In this document: piece by piece, positions 1-10,095 of the stretch
How positions within the stretch are numbered: the stretch's first letter is position 1
Layout: every line of letters begins with the position of its first letter
Assembly: GCA_022539475.1 (NCBI GenBank)
Contig: VCMS01000203.1
Span: forward strand, 81,990 to 145,989
Direction: 5' to 3'
Source: Gracilaria domingensis
Lineage: Eukaryota > Rhodophyta > Florideophyceae > Gracilariales > Gracilariaceae
DNA length: 64,000 nucleotides
The notes under the pieces: generated by a model
What the model was told of the DNA's origin: nothing
The model's input: only the letters and a program-made list of their open reading frames with translations
Database searches by the model: none
Translations under genes and position numbers: made by a program

Positions 1-872
1 GAGAGACGAAAAGAAACTGGTTGCGTACTTGCAGTCGTTGTGAACGTCGGAAGAAATACAAAGGACGCACGTCAAAGAGTGGTTACCTTCAATCAAGACA
101 ATGTTAGTAGCAAGACGTAGAACAAGATGGAACATATCGTAAGCAGAACGTAGTTGAACAAATGGAACGAGTTGGAGGCTGAAAACGGAACCCGGTAACC
201 CAAAGCTTATTTTCTGCCGTTTACATGTCGCATAGCGCGAAAAACGTGGTGAGGATGGATTAGTTTAGAGCAAGATACATAGAAGAATATGGAAGAGAAC
301 CTACGAAAAGACTGCACGGAATACATCCGTGAGATACGGATGATGTCCGCTTTATGGAGGCGTCCGACGAGGGCGAAGAAAGAGAATGAGGTACGCTTCA
401 TGTCCGCTTAATGAAATCCATTAAGCAGAGATGAAGCGTACTTCATTCTCTTTCTCAGCACGCTGCTTCGTAGCGAGTGCGAGGGCGCAAAAAGTACGAC
501 GGAGCGGAGTAGAACGCGTGGATGTGAATGGCACGGATCACGACGGTAACAGAAGGTCGGACGTCGGACGGGCGGCGCGGCTGCGGAGGGAAGAGATTTA
601 TTTTCGTGGGCGAGATTGGACAGGTGTACAGCGTACAACGTTGCAAAACCACAGGTTTATAACCAGTGGTAGATAATACGAGAAGTACACCCTTGTGTTG
701 AGTTCGACGTGTACCTACGTTCCTTTTTGAACGAAAGCACGTGATTTAAACTCAAAATATATTCTCCTTTCTCAGCATTACGTCGATCTTGACTGTCGCT
801 CGACCTCGTTCTCCCTTCGGACGACCTTCCCTTGCAGTCTTTGTCGTCGTTTCTCGTTCATTTCTTCTTCCC
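1..872. other. left flank of transposon-like block, no gene seen
   Basis: I see no convincing gene here. The stretch holds one strong inverted repeat (376-457, listed separately). The short open frames on both strands around it share the same first residues only because of that palindrome. The segment just before 873 is the presumed 5' leader and promoter of the transposase gene. I could not identify a terminal inverted repeat or target-site duplication that would fix the element end. Confidence 0.5.
376..457. repeat. 38-bp imperfect inverted repeat (hairpin)
   Basis: The arm at 376-413 pairs with 419-457 around a loop of about five bases, with four or five mismatches in 38. The repeated core contains gaatgaggtacgcttcat on one side and its complement on the other. 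It may be a small foldback insertion or a structural signal near the edge of the block; no function is shown. Confidence 0.75.
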
Positions 873-2000
873 ATGGTCTACTACTGTACACATAAGAAGC
901 GTGGGTGCCCGTTCGTTACTCGCCGAGGAGTCTTATCTCTTCAACAGCATGTCAACCATTGCCCGTTTCGTCTGAAAGCAGCGCTGGAAGACGAAAATAG
1001 GCCGCCCATTCGGAGAAGCAAGCGTCTCAAGCTTTCCACGCCCGCGGCCGCATCTTCCGAAACCGTCACTGCTCCTTGTCGCCTTCTCGAGCCTCCGGTG
1101 TCCGAGGAAATCGTTGACCCCACTCCGTGTGCCCCTCCCATTCCGGACACTTCGCATTGTGTTTCTCCTTCCCCGAGTCCCGCGTCATTAGAGCGAGAAC
1201 ACGGAAGCAGTTCCCGCCCAGTGCCTTCTGAGGAGGCCCTCGGTGATTTGCATATGGATTATCTCACGGTTTGTCTGGCTTCAGTAGCTTCCAACCTTGG
1301 TCATCGTGAGGCAGACGAGCTAATTGGGCTACTTCGGGACCCGCGATTCTCGCAAAATCGATTCAAAGAGACCATAACAAGTTCCAAGCGCTGTACAGAA
1401 CTGAAGAACGCCATTTTCGAACGATACGCCTCAAAGGACGGTTTCAATCGAAGAACTGTCTCGCCAGAAGGATGTAAGTTCAGCGCCACCCTCTACACGA
1501 GAGACCTCGTTCAGACACTTGTGAAACAGCTCCAGTTGGCTAACAACGAAAACACATTCTTCCATCCTATACCTCAGACCCACTCCACGAAAATATCTCA
1601 CCCCATGTCCGGCTCTCTCGCAAGAGACGCCACCTCAAAACTGAAGGAAATGGTCATGGGCTCTTTGGATAGTAGAATAGTGTGGTACTCCCAAGAAATA
1701 AGTTACAGTGAATCTTTCGTAGGTCTTCTGCAGGTATACACCGATAAGTCTTCAACAACTCTAAAGCAAACATCGGTTACCGCCTATCCTCTTCACCTCA
1801 TATTTCTCAACTTCTCCGAAGAGCTACGCCGTAAGTGCATCCGTGATGACCTCACAGTAGTGGCATACTTCCCTACCACACTGATCGAGGTTTCCGCATC
1901 TGAAGCAGACGCAATGCCATTCGTGTCTAGCAAGTCTCTACGCGAGTCCAGGATGCAAATCCTTCAAGACTCTCTTGTCAAGTTCTGGAGTCCATTCTAA
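873..2000 (+). CDS. transposase, N-terminal part (zinc finger; CACTA/Plavaka-like)
   Basis: The first ATG in this frame is at 873; the frame is open upstream only through non-ATG codons. The product opens with a Cys-rich finger (CTHKKRGC, then HVNHC about 25 residues later), as at the N-terminus of several eukaryotic DNA-transposon transposases. A basic patch (RRSKRLK) and a Pro/Ser-rich linker follow. The frame ends at a stop at 2000, but the frame one base back (starting about 1975-1985) carries straight on into the downstream part, so this is the 5' portion of a gene broken by a frameshift. Family placement is inference from the downstream motifs. Confidence 0.6.
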   Translation: MVYYCTHKKRGCPFVTRRGVLSLQQHVNHCPFRLKAALEDENRPPIRRSKRLKLSTPAAASSETVTAPCRLLEPPVSEEIVDPTPCAPPIPDTSHCVSPSPSPASLEREHGSSSRPVPSEEALGDLHMDYLTVCLASVASNLGHREADELIGLLRDPRFSQNRFKETITSSKRCTELKNAIFERYASKDGFNRRTVSPEGCKFSATLYTRDLVQTLVKQLQLANNENTFFHPIPQTHSTKISHPMSGSLARDATSKLKEMVMGSLDSRIVWYSQEISYSESFVGLLQVYTDKSSTTLKQTSVTAYPLHLIFLNFSEELRRKCIRDDLTVVAYFPTTLIEVSASEADAMPFVSSKSLRESRMQILQDSLVKFWSPF

Positions 2001-4051
2001 ATCTCACGCAGAAAGGTTTTCAGTTCATCGGCGAAGACAAACTAAGTCGAGTGTGCCATCCTCTGCTTGCAAGTTATTGTGCGGATATTCCTGAGGCTAA
2101 GGGCATTCTGTCCATTCTTCATGGGACCAAAACGGAAAGCCCGTGTCATAGATGCAAAGCTGCTCGCTCATCTTTATGCAGTCCTATTCCCACCTCATTC
2201 AACGGACGTTCTCAAAAGCACACGAAAAGCATCCGAAAGACATACACAGCTATCTTGCAACATGCGCAAAAAGACGAAGCGGAAAGACGTCCACGTCGTG
2301 CGAGGGAGAGGAGATCTCAAGCGGATACTCTGATGCGTTCAAATTCCATATCTCTCATTCCTTCGTTCCTCGAAACTTCCGTAAGCCTTGGAATGATCGC
2401 GGGATTGTCTCCATACACTCTGTTTCCATTCGAACCATTACACAACTTGCATCCCGGCATCTCGAAGCTGATAAAAATGGCCACAATCGAGAGACTGCAG
2501 TCAGACACCCTGTGCACCACAACAGAAACATCTGCATCGCGTTCATTTCGAATGATACGCACCCAACTCCTCAACCATGCAAACGCAATTCTAGCTGCCA
2601 TAGAACGCGATTCTCCTGCCAAAGGTTTACATATCGATTTCTCCACGCAGGAGAAAGGCAAATCTTTGAATGGTATCTTCACGAAAGACGGTCTCTGTGG
2701 AATGCTGGAGGCCAAAAACTACAAAGCACTTGACATGGTCTTCCCCTTCATAGGAGCATTCTTTGACATATGCTGTGGAGAACAGGACGTTGCCCCAATC
2801 ACAACCGTTTTCTCTCAGTACTCGGACTTGCTTTCGACCTTATTCACATACAATCGTGACCCGTATTGGACTGAAAGCTCTCTCCTGTGTCTTAGTTCGG
2901 GGATTGAAGCCTTCAAGCGTTCCGCAACAAAGACTCTGGCGGATTTTCATCCCTCCAGACTGGGAACTCTGAAGTTTCATCTTCTCGATCATCTCGTGGA
3001 CGATATTCGCCGTCTGGAAAGTATCAAGTACTACGACGCAGGCATATACGAACATGCTCACCTGCTATTTATGAGACACTACAAAAAGACGTCCAGAAAA
3101 ACAGCAACGGCTGTGGAGGAGACTATTCGCTCCATTGAGCACGGACATGTTAGAAAGCAATGGAATGGCAATACTCCTTTCCAGCGTAATCCAGGTTTAC
3201 CAGGAACCTCCACACAGCTTCCTCGATTTGCAATGAGAGGGCGTTCTTTCACTTTACGAGCTCTTCAACTTTGTGTTTCAAGTATGTCCAGTTCAAAAAC
3301 ATGGACTGCTGTTAGAGAGATGTTCTCAAGTACGGACACAAGGTCGATTCTTGACCAAATTGGTGAACAGGCCCTTCCTCCTTTCCTCAATCTCATGAAA
3401 GAAACACTGGATGAGCACTCTATTACATACTTCCCAGAAAAGACAATGATAACTCTGGTGAATTCGGCCCTTGTGAAAGGCGGTTTCGTTCCGACTCTTG
3501 AACACTTCGATTCGTCTTCTAAGGCACTTAAGCTAGGACGACCCAAATACCCCATCATCCAACGAGTCTTCGCTTCTCCAGCATTTGGTCCCAATATAAA
3601 GCCAAAGTTTTCCACTGTATTGATAAGCGGAGAAGATTCAGAGACTTGGGTTGCCCAGGTAGTCGCTCTGATTCGAATATCTCTCCTTGATTCTGCACTT
3701 ACCGCACCAGAGGTGGCATTCGTCCGGTATTTCGAGGTTTTACCCCCCGCAACAAACATCGATTACATATTGAAATGCATATCTTTACGGTGGGCTACAA
3801 ACGATGAAAAGAACCACACTGTTCCGTTCCCTCGTCATTCCAAAGCGGAGACTATCGTAGAGTTAACTCCTTGGTACGGGATGGTTCCGGCTTCTGCACT
3901 ACAGGGAACTGTCCATGTTGTTCGATCAAACTACCCTGCTCCACCTTTTTGTCCTCCACTTCAATGTTTTCAACACCGATTCTACATCAATCGATTCTAT
4001 CATGATTCAGATGAAGGACCAACTGAGCACGTTGATCTTGTACAGTCTTAA
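1982..4051 (+). CDS. transposase, C-terminal part (RNase H-like, CACTA/Plavaka-like)
   Basis: This continues the preceding frame after a one-base shift and is open from before 1982 to the stop at 4051. Visible motifs are HPLLASYCADIPE followed by a Cys pair (PCHRC), then EPLHNLHPGISK, and later KFHLLDHLVDDI with a following YDAGIYEHAH. This order resembles catalytic-core landmarks of the CACTA-related Plavaka group in fungi and similar protist elements; I recognise the pattern from memory and did not align it. The usual start-codon argument fails (first codons GTG), which supports a broken single gene. Its 3' end faces the 3' end of the next gene, 157 bp away. Confidence 0.55.
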   Translation, partial: VLESILNLTQKGFQFIGEDKLSRVCHPLLASYCADIPEAKGILSILHGTKTESPCHRCKAARSSLCSPIPTSFNGRSQKHTKSIRKTYTAILQHAQKDEAERRPRRARERRSQADTLMRSNSISLIPSFLETSVSLGMIAGLSPYTLFPFEPLHNLHPGISKLIKMATIERLQSDTLCTTTETSASRSFRMIRTQLLNHANAILAAIERDSPAKGLHIDFSTQEKGKSLNGIFTKDGLCGMLEAKNYKALDMVFPFIGAFFDICCGEQDVAPITTVFSQYSDLLSTLFTYNRDPYWTESSLLCLSSGIEAFKRSATKTLADFHPSRLGTLKFHLLDHLVDDIRRLESIKYYDAGIYEHAHLLFMRHYKKTSRKTATAVEETIRSIEHGHVRKQWNGNTPFQRNPGLPGTSTQLPRFAMRGRSFTLRALQLCVSSMSSSKTWTAVREMFSSTDTRSILDQIGEQALPPFLNLMKETLDEHSITYFPEKTMITLVNSALVKGGFVPTLEHFDSSSKALKLGRPKYPIIQRVFASPAFGPNIKPKFSTVLISGEDSETWVAQVVALIRISLLDSALTAPEVAFVRYFEVLPPATNIDYILKCISLRWATNDEKNHTVPFPRHSKAETIVELTPWYGMVPASALQGTVHVVRSNYPAPPFCPPLQCFQHRFYINRFYHDSDEGPTEHVDLVQS

Positions 4052-4208
4052 ACATTAAGGGCTCCATCCTCTACATGTTCACCTTGTGGTGCCTTTTCTT
4101 GTGATCCTGTGCTACTTCTGAAATCGTTCATGTCCATTTCCTTGAACTCCATATCCCCTTCCTCGCATTCACCAACGAAACAATCGCTAATAGAACCCAA
4201 TCGTCGGC

Positions 4209-6443
4209 TCACACTGTCAATAAAAATTGTTCTTTCACAGTGAGGTAAAGTCTTCCGTTCGACGGCATTCGATATCCAAATGTAGCCTCTCTCATGTCAT
4301 TACCAAGAACCTTAGTCCAATCTTCCGTTGTCGTTCCAAACTTATGAAACTCGCTGGAATTGGTCCTCAAGACACGTTGCCTAACATCCCCCAGAACATT
4401 CTTTAAACACAGAGGTAGCAGTTGGGCAAACTTCTTTGTAAACAGTTTCTGTCTCTGGCCACCCCTTGACACATCCGTACTTAGAAGGGTCACAACCGTC
4501 AACACCCAAACGTCCAAACGTGCCAGCAACAGTATTGTGCCATCTAAAAAGGTGCCCGTATCCTTGTCTTCCACATCATACCCAATAAACTCCTTCAGTA
4601 CTTGTACCCCGGCACGGTTTCGGAAGAACAAGTCTTGATCTTCCGTCCGCATATCCTCGACATTGTCCGCATTGGAGTACTTTAGACGAACAAATGGGGC
4701 TTTCCTCCACCATGAAGTGTTCGGTACACCATTTTCGTCAAGACGCAGTATGTTCTTCCGCTCTTCCTTCAACTGCATTGTGAGTTCGTCAGCATTCTCT
4801 TCTACCAGCTTTGTTCTTCTCCAAATCAGATCGTACCCCAGGAGCAGAAATAGTTTATCCCTCGTATTTCTCTTCCGAACGCCCACGACGTCACTCATGG
4901 TCTGCCGCATTCTCTGCCTAAGGCACATATATGCACAAAGTTCTAGTATACACCTGTCGGTAAGAGATGATTTTCTAATACCTTCCCAGCTCAACTCCTT
5001 CAACTCACTTTCAACCATTTTCTTCAGCAAAGCATCTGGCCCCCCCTCTACCGACGGTGTGAACATGCCAAAACTGCTCAAGAGCTCCACGGGGTTTTTA
5101 GGAACCATGTATGAACCACCTTCCTCCGACTCAATAAGCCCTTCCCCACTCTCAGTTGCGTCTTCCACCTTCTCGGCACGGTTACCCCAATTTCGGGTGA
5201 GCGACTCACCTTCGAGCCATAGCTCACTTGTTTCTCTCCTTACCCACGTCAGCATGTTCTGATACACTGCTCGAGCAACCCCTCGAAACTCGTCGCACAC
5301 CTCAATTTTATGCTTCTTTCGACCAGTCTGCCCAGGTTCACCAGCACGTGTACTCCTATCTCCCTCCTGTTTCAGTGCCCCTCTTAGCCCTTCAATGACT
5401 AGATCCTTCTCTTCAAGCCTCTTTTTCAGAGCCGTACTCTGCTCTTGGGCGACCTTCACTAGAATTCCCCGAACCATCAAGTCCTCTTGTAGCGTCTTAA
5501 CCTTTCCTTTCAAGCAATTCAGTTCATTTAAAAGATCACGTCTGTTCATAGAGGTTGAATTCACACCAGTGTGGATATCTTCCGGTATTTCTCTAGCCTC
5601 TCCGGCGACAGGCCCCGGTAATGCCGCAGGATTCGGTGTTATTTCGTTATCGGAACTATCCTCATGTGCCATACCCTTAGACACGAGAGGCTGCAGGCGT
5701 TCTGTTTCCACCCTTGCAACGGCTCCGAGCTCCACCTCCCGTGTCTGTTCTCCTCCATGGCATCGTATATCAGATGAATTGGGCCACGTACGAGCTGCAG
5801 CGGCCCCCGTTTTAGAAAGAGGGGAAGGTCGAGGAGTAACTCGTCTATCAGTTGTCTCTCGATTTCTTATTGTCTTTCTCCCTTGTTCGGACCCATTGCG
5901 AGGCATGATACGATTCATAGCGGCCCCAGTTCTAGAAGACAGGGAGGGACGTGACGATCTTAATATACTAGGGCTCTCACGACTTCTCTTCATTGTCCCT
6001 TGTTGTCCAGATCCACTGGGCGGCGTAACCCGCGCCCCAGTAGCTCCGGTCTTCGATATCGGCCGGGGACATGAAGGTTTTGGTGTCATACGAACCTCTT
6101 CATTTCCAGTTGTCATGCCCTCTTGTCCTGACCCGCTGGGCCGAGTTACCTCATCTTCTTGAGGAGCAGAGACAGATGCACGATTTGCATTACCGGCAGT
6201 TGACGGCACGACATCGTTCGCTGATCCACGAATTCTTGACGCAATTCCGGAAGACGCTCCGCTGCGAGATGGGCGAGAGAGTACTGTAGAAGGACGCCCA
6301 CTGACTCTCTCCTTCGTCGAGGACGACTTCCGTTTAGGACGTGCGGTGCTTGTAGCCTGATTCTTATCATCTGATGCTCTTCTCTTCTTCTGTTCTTTCT
6401 TGTTCCGCTGCGTACTATTTCGCTTTCTCGGCGTTATACCCAT
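4209..6443 (-). CDS. nuclear coiled-coil protein of the transposon-like block, unknown function
   Basis: The frame is open from 6635, but the credible start is the ATG at 6443, which begins MGITPRKRNSTQRNKKEQKK, a strongly basic nuclear-localisation-like N-terminus. Residues roughly 20-230 are Ser/Arg/Gly-rich with imperfect repeats of a unit containing RPS.LS(R/K)TGAA. Residues about 290-360 form a Leu-heptad coiled coil. The C-terminal 350 residues look globular and mixed charge, and I do not recognise them. It is the only gene of the block I found uninterrupted. It lies downstream of the methyltransferase gene in the same direction, and a 14-G run (6481-6494) sits just upstream of the start. 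A structural or DNA-binding accessory protein of the element is possible but unproven. Confidence 0.6.
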   Translation of the reverse strand: MGITPRKRNSTQRNKKEQKKRRASDDKNQATSTARPKRKSSSTKERVSGRPSTVLSRPSRSGASSGIASRIRGSANDVVPSTAGNANRASVSAPQEDEVTRPSGSGQEGMTTGNEEVRMTPKPSCPRPISKTGATGARVTPPSGSGQQGTMKRSRESPSILRSSRPSLSSRTGAAMNRIMPRNGSEQGRKTIRNRETTDRRVTPRPSPLSKTGAAAARTWPNSSDIRCHGGEQTREVELGAVARVETERLQPLVSKGMAHEDSSDNEITPNPAALPGPVAGEAREIPEDIHTGVNSTSMNRRDLLNELNCLKGKVKTLQEDLMVRGILVKVAQEQSTALKKRLEEKDLVIEGLRGALKQEGDRSTRAGEPGQTGRKKHKIEVCDEFRGVARAVYQNMLTWVRRETSELWLEGESLTRNWGNRAEKVEDATESGEGLIESEEGGSYMVPKNPVELLSSFGMFTPSVEGGPDALLKKMVESELKELSWEGIRKSSLTDRCILELCAYMCLRQRMRQTMSDVVGVRKRNTRDKLFLLLGYDLIWRRTKLVEENADELTMQLKEERKNILRLDENGVPNTSWWRKAPFVRLKYSNADNVEDMRTEDQDLFFRNRAGVQVLKEFIGYDVEDKDTGTFLDGTILLLARLDVWVLTVVTLLSTDVSRGGQRQKLFTKKFAQLLPLCLKNVLGDVRQRVLRTNSSEFHKFGTTTEDWTKVLGNDMREATFGYRMPSNGRLYLTVKEQFLLTV

Positions 6444-6480
6444 ATTGTGGAGATAAATGGGGTAATGAAACGAAATTGTT

Positions 6481-6494
6481 GGGGGGGGGGGGGG
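6481..6494 (+). repeat. poly-G run
   Basis: Fourteen consecutive G on the + strand, about 40 bp upstream of the leftward gene starting at 6443. It may matter for that promoter or may be a site of slippage and assembly uncertainty. Confidence 0.9.
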
Positions 6495-6674
6495 TGCATG
6501 GTTCAGATATTCCGGGAGACTCCGCAGTTCCTGCTTTTTAGGAATTTGAGGTGCCCAATGGGTCGCAAATATCGCCGTTACAGATGAAGAGCTCCAGTGT
6601 ACATGTACAATGCGTATTGCAGGCAGCTGCAACATTCACAAGCATATTTACTTCCTATTTGGTACTGAACTCAT

Positions 6675-8785
6675 CTATTGCTCCAATGTCAGAGCCCAGT
6701 CCCAGGGGTACTGCTCTCCGTAGTTGAAATACAACTCTTCGCCCCTCTCAATCTCTCTTACTGCTCTACAACGAAGTAGAGCATAGTTAGAAAGGTCGGA
6801 CTTAAACTGTATCACGGACTTCGCTTCCACCATCTGCACATTTGCACTTCGAGTCCTGTTTGACCGGGGCTACGATAAATCAGGATCCCCGGCATGATAT
6901 CCGGCGTCGTTAATGTAGCCCCGATACGAAAAGGCGCCGGGACAATGTACACTTCGCTCTCCTTTCTATTCTGAGCCTGTCCCGGTCTGTTCTTCAGGTG
7001 CAGAAACTCCGTACCAGTCACAGTGACCATCATAGAAAACAACTTGTACCGCACTGGAGTTGCTCCGAGACAGCCACTTCCATACGTTAAGTGTCTTTCC
7101 TTCCGGTTCGTCAGATCCGTGTATACCAAAGTTCCATAAAAATGACAGATAGTCTCCCCAGCCAATATGTTATGTTCCGTGAACACCCCCATACCAGCAC
7201 GGGGATGTCGAATCTTAGAAGATGCTACATGTAAGCCATAGCGATTGGCTTCAACAGTCAACAGCATATGCATATCCATTAGATTCAGAGCTCCTCGGTA
7301 CTTCTCCTCCCAAAGATGTACAGTATGCTGTCCACATTTGTCGACAAAGTCCCAGTCCTTCCAGTATCTTCCTAGGAACTGAGTAATATGTGCAGGCATC
7401 ACTTGGTACTCGGGGTATTCAAATGGAGCCTCCCATTCAAGCCGATCTCGGTCTTGATGTGGAACCCGTTCATAAGTCGTTGAAGCAGCATCCACGACCT
7501 CCTGTTCAACCACGATGTCATTCTTTCCCCCGCGAAGAACTTCGGACATAAGAGTCGTTATATGGTGCTTCGCATGGCTGAAACATGGCCTATTCTTCTC
7601 GCACCCCAAGAACTTCATATGCTTTGTCAGCGATAGGCACGCCATACCCGTAGAAAAAGTTCCCGCGAACATGTCCATGACAAGATCACCCGGTCTTGTG
7701 AAGCGACATATCAACTCTTTCATCAACTCCCTTGACTTCTGCTCCGGTCTTATGTACTGCCTACTTGGTACTGAACTACCTGGATCATTTACCTTCCATG
7801 TCAACCACTTCACCGCTCTCGGTTTTGGCACCCGGTCAATTACATTCCTGTTAGCCGGGAAAGTAGAAGGAATGAATTTGTTCTCCTCAAATGGAGTAAG
7901 ACTGGCTTCCTCCGATGGTCGCAATCCACGCTTCACCCCATGAACGGCGTACTCCGTTACGGGCTGTATCCCAAACTTCCGTGGATTCCCTCCAACATTA
8001 CTTCGATCCCGGATGAACACCAGTGGATTCCCATCCACTTTAAACGAAGGCATGAGTTCTGGCTTACCTTCGCTTCCAGCTTCATCTTTCGTACTCGCCG
8101 TTTCCGAAAGTATCCTGTGCCAAACATGAAACTGTGCCATGGCATAGAATATAATGAAGTGCCCACCTGACCGAAGCGCGGAACTTATTAAGTCAGCCGT
8201 ACTGATCATGTCATCCTCACTGAAGACATCGTGAGCACTATTCCGTTTGCTTCTCTTCCTTCGAGTGTTAAAGGGAGGGTCTGTTAGGACAAGCTGTGCC
8301 TCACCCCATAAAATCTCACTCTGATTCACAAACGTTTCGTGTGTGTGCCTCAGGTCCTTCATGTCACAGTTGTACGCTACAAAGTATGACTTTCTCATCC
8401 CCTTCCACACCTTGTCCATATTCATTCGAAGGAGACTGGATATCCCCTTCATGGGCGGCTCAATACCAGTCTTTTGGATGTTGTAACCGGCAACCCGAGA
8501 TTCATGCTCCGCAAGATTCACTGGTTTCTCGAAGACGTCGCTATCGGAGCTCACGAGGTCCATATACTCTCGACGAGGTGGGAGTGGGGCAGACTTGGTC
8601 GAAGAAGGTTCGGCATTACCGGAAGTTTTAGGGGTTTTCGTCAGTTCAATATCAGGTTTGGCGTGAATGCCGACATGGAACCCTGCTGCATGACGCATAT
8701 CCTGTATCGGTTTCCATAGCAACTCCGAAAACTTCTGAAATCGAGCAGGCAACTCACCGGAGTCAGAACCAGATACGATATCCAT
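6675..8785 (-). CDS. beta-class DNA amino-methyltransferase fused to a SET domain (frameshifted near 6865)
   Basis: Methyltransferase motif IV (LTDPPFN, residues 167-173 counted from 8785) precedes the AdoMet motif (TRPGDLVMDMFAGTFSTG, residues 363-380). That is the IV-then-I order of beta-class N6-adenine/N4-cytosine DNA methylases common in bacteria and phages. The second motif has F where Gly is usual. From residue about 523 a SET domain begins (RAGMGVFTEHNILAGETICH, then FYGTLVY). The reading frame stops at 6812, but after a frame change near 6850-6880 the next frame gives ANVQMVEAKS and then EIERGEELYFNYGEQY, the expected SET C-terminus, ending at TAG 6675-6677. Upstream, only one TAG separates it from the 8807-9769 frame. 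Predicted substrates: DNA adenine/cytosine and histone lysine. Activity of this copy is doubtful. Confidence 0.75.
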
Positions 8786-8806
8786 CCGTATCTCCGAAAA
8801 CTCTAT

Positions 8807-9769
8807 CTAGTTCCTCATCTGATCAGCCCGTAAGCTATAGAGGCTATCGTGAGTGCATATGGTTTCGAGGTCTGTCAAAAATTCCTTAGCCAGTATTCGG
8901 AGGTTTGTATCGAATTCATCACTCAAGGTCTCCACCGATCCACTAGTACTGCTCTGTGGCACATCCTGTGTGTTGAATTGAGTACTCTGGCTCGGCAGGG
9001 CATAACCAGACTCCCGTGTCTCTAGCGCTGTATACTTCAACGTCTGCATATTCATGTAAATGTATGGTTTCACCATGTTCTGAACGTTCGTGTATCCAAG
9101 ATGAGCCGCAAAACAACTCCATGCCCATACGACCTCACTGATAGCGAATCCCAGTCGATCACAGTTGTCTTTGGAGAACGGCGTAAAAGTGGGTATGTAC
9201 ACAGATGGTGCATGGTTCACTTTTCGTTTCTTTTTCGGTTGTTTCTTCTTCATCATTCTGATGTTGTCGTTCTCTCCCATTATGTGGCCGAGGTATGATA
9301 AGTATATAACGACCTCAAATGGGTTCAGAGATGTTGGTGGGATGAACACTGTTGTCTTCAGAACCTGCTTTCTCCTGGTCATGAAATAACCAACCAGGCA
9401 TCGCACCGGTAGGTATATACCCATATCCATAGAGAGAAGCAAAGAATCGCTGAGTATCTGGTCCTCATTCCCGTCCTTCTTGTCAAGAAGCTTCGTTACA
9501 AGATATCGTTGTTCTACAGGTTTGTTATTCACAACACTCTTTCGCAGCTGTTGCAGTGTCAAGTTCTGCAGGTTCTTGGAGTTAGTGGCCTCCTCAAACA
9601 TCTTCCTTGCCTCCGGAATATTCTTATAGTTCTCGGCGCAGAACTCTATTAGCCCTCTAAACACCACGTCCCGTGGCCGATCAAGGCCTCCATCGCTGTT
9701 TGCCAAAGCATCGCGAAGAACCAAGAAAAGTCTGACATATGCATGGAACGCGGGAGCCGGAGCACTCAT
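8807..9769 (-). CDS. N-terminal region of the methyltransferase-SET gene, with an SV40-type NLS
   Basis: ATG at 9769 begins MSAPAPAFHAYVRLFLVLRD. The frame runs 320 codons to TAG at 8807-8809 and then stays open, in the same frame, through the methyltransferase. The first methionine after the stop is only eight codons on. I therefore read this as the N-terminal part of one long protein cut by a nonsense codon. It contains KKKQPKKKRKV (about residues 176-186), matching the classical monopartite nuclear localisation signal. The rest is probably helical and unrecognised. The start lies 57 bp outside the left promoter arm at 9827-9915. The alternative is two separate neighbouring genes with a 21-bp gap. 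Confidence 0.6.
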   Translation of the reverse strand: MSAPAPAFHAYVRLFLVLRDALANSDGGLDRPRDVVFRGLIEFCAENYKNIPEARKMFEEATNSKNLQNLTLQQLRKSVVNNKPVEQRYLVTKLLDKKDGNEDQILSDSLLLSMDMGIYLPVRCLVGYFMTRRKQVLKTTVFIPPTSLNPFEVVIYLSYLGHIMGENDNIRMMKKKQPKKKRKVNHAPSVYIPTFTPFSKDNCDRLGFAISEVVWAWSCFAAHLGYTNVQNMVKPYIYMNMQTLKYTALETRESGYALPSQSTQFNTQDVPQSSTSGSVETLSDEFDTNLRILAKEFLTDLETICTHDSLYSLRADQMRN

Positions 9770-9826
9770 GTCGATAGGAGTATCTCCTCTCCATTATCGT
9801 TGGAATCCATCGCTTCAGCGCAAACA

Positions 9827-9915
9827 ACGGAGGCGAGCCTTTAAATGGCGACTTAGGCTGGGCATCCCCGCTTTCGGCAGCTCCTCCCAGCGCACTACCG
9901 GTCTCGTCCGTGTCC
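9827..9915 (-). repeat. left arm of 89-bp inverted repeat (promoter module)
   Basis: It matches the reverse complement of 10628-10716 over 89 bases without gaps, with seven mismatches by my count (about 92%). The shared core includes aggcgagcctttaaatggcg and ctgggcatccccgctttcgg. The TTTAAA sits about 70 bp upstream of the ATG at 9769. Confidence 0.85.
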
Positions 9916-10095
9916 GTGTCGGCTCCCTTCTGAGGTCGGTGTCCGTGCCGCTTCGAGCGGGTGCCATAGCGTCGCGTGTCGGCCACGTCGCGATTCGGAG
10001 CTATTGCAAAGGTCGCGTATTGTGCTAATAGTCGCGGACCAAGTGGGTGTGAAGCGCTAGTTTTCTCTAGTTCGATATATGTGAACGGCGTGTGC

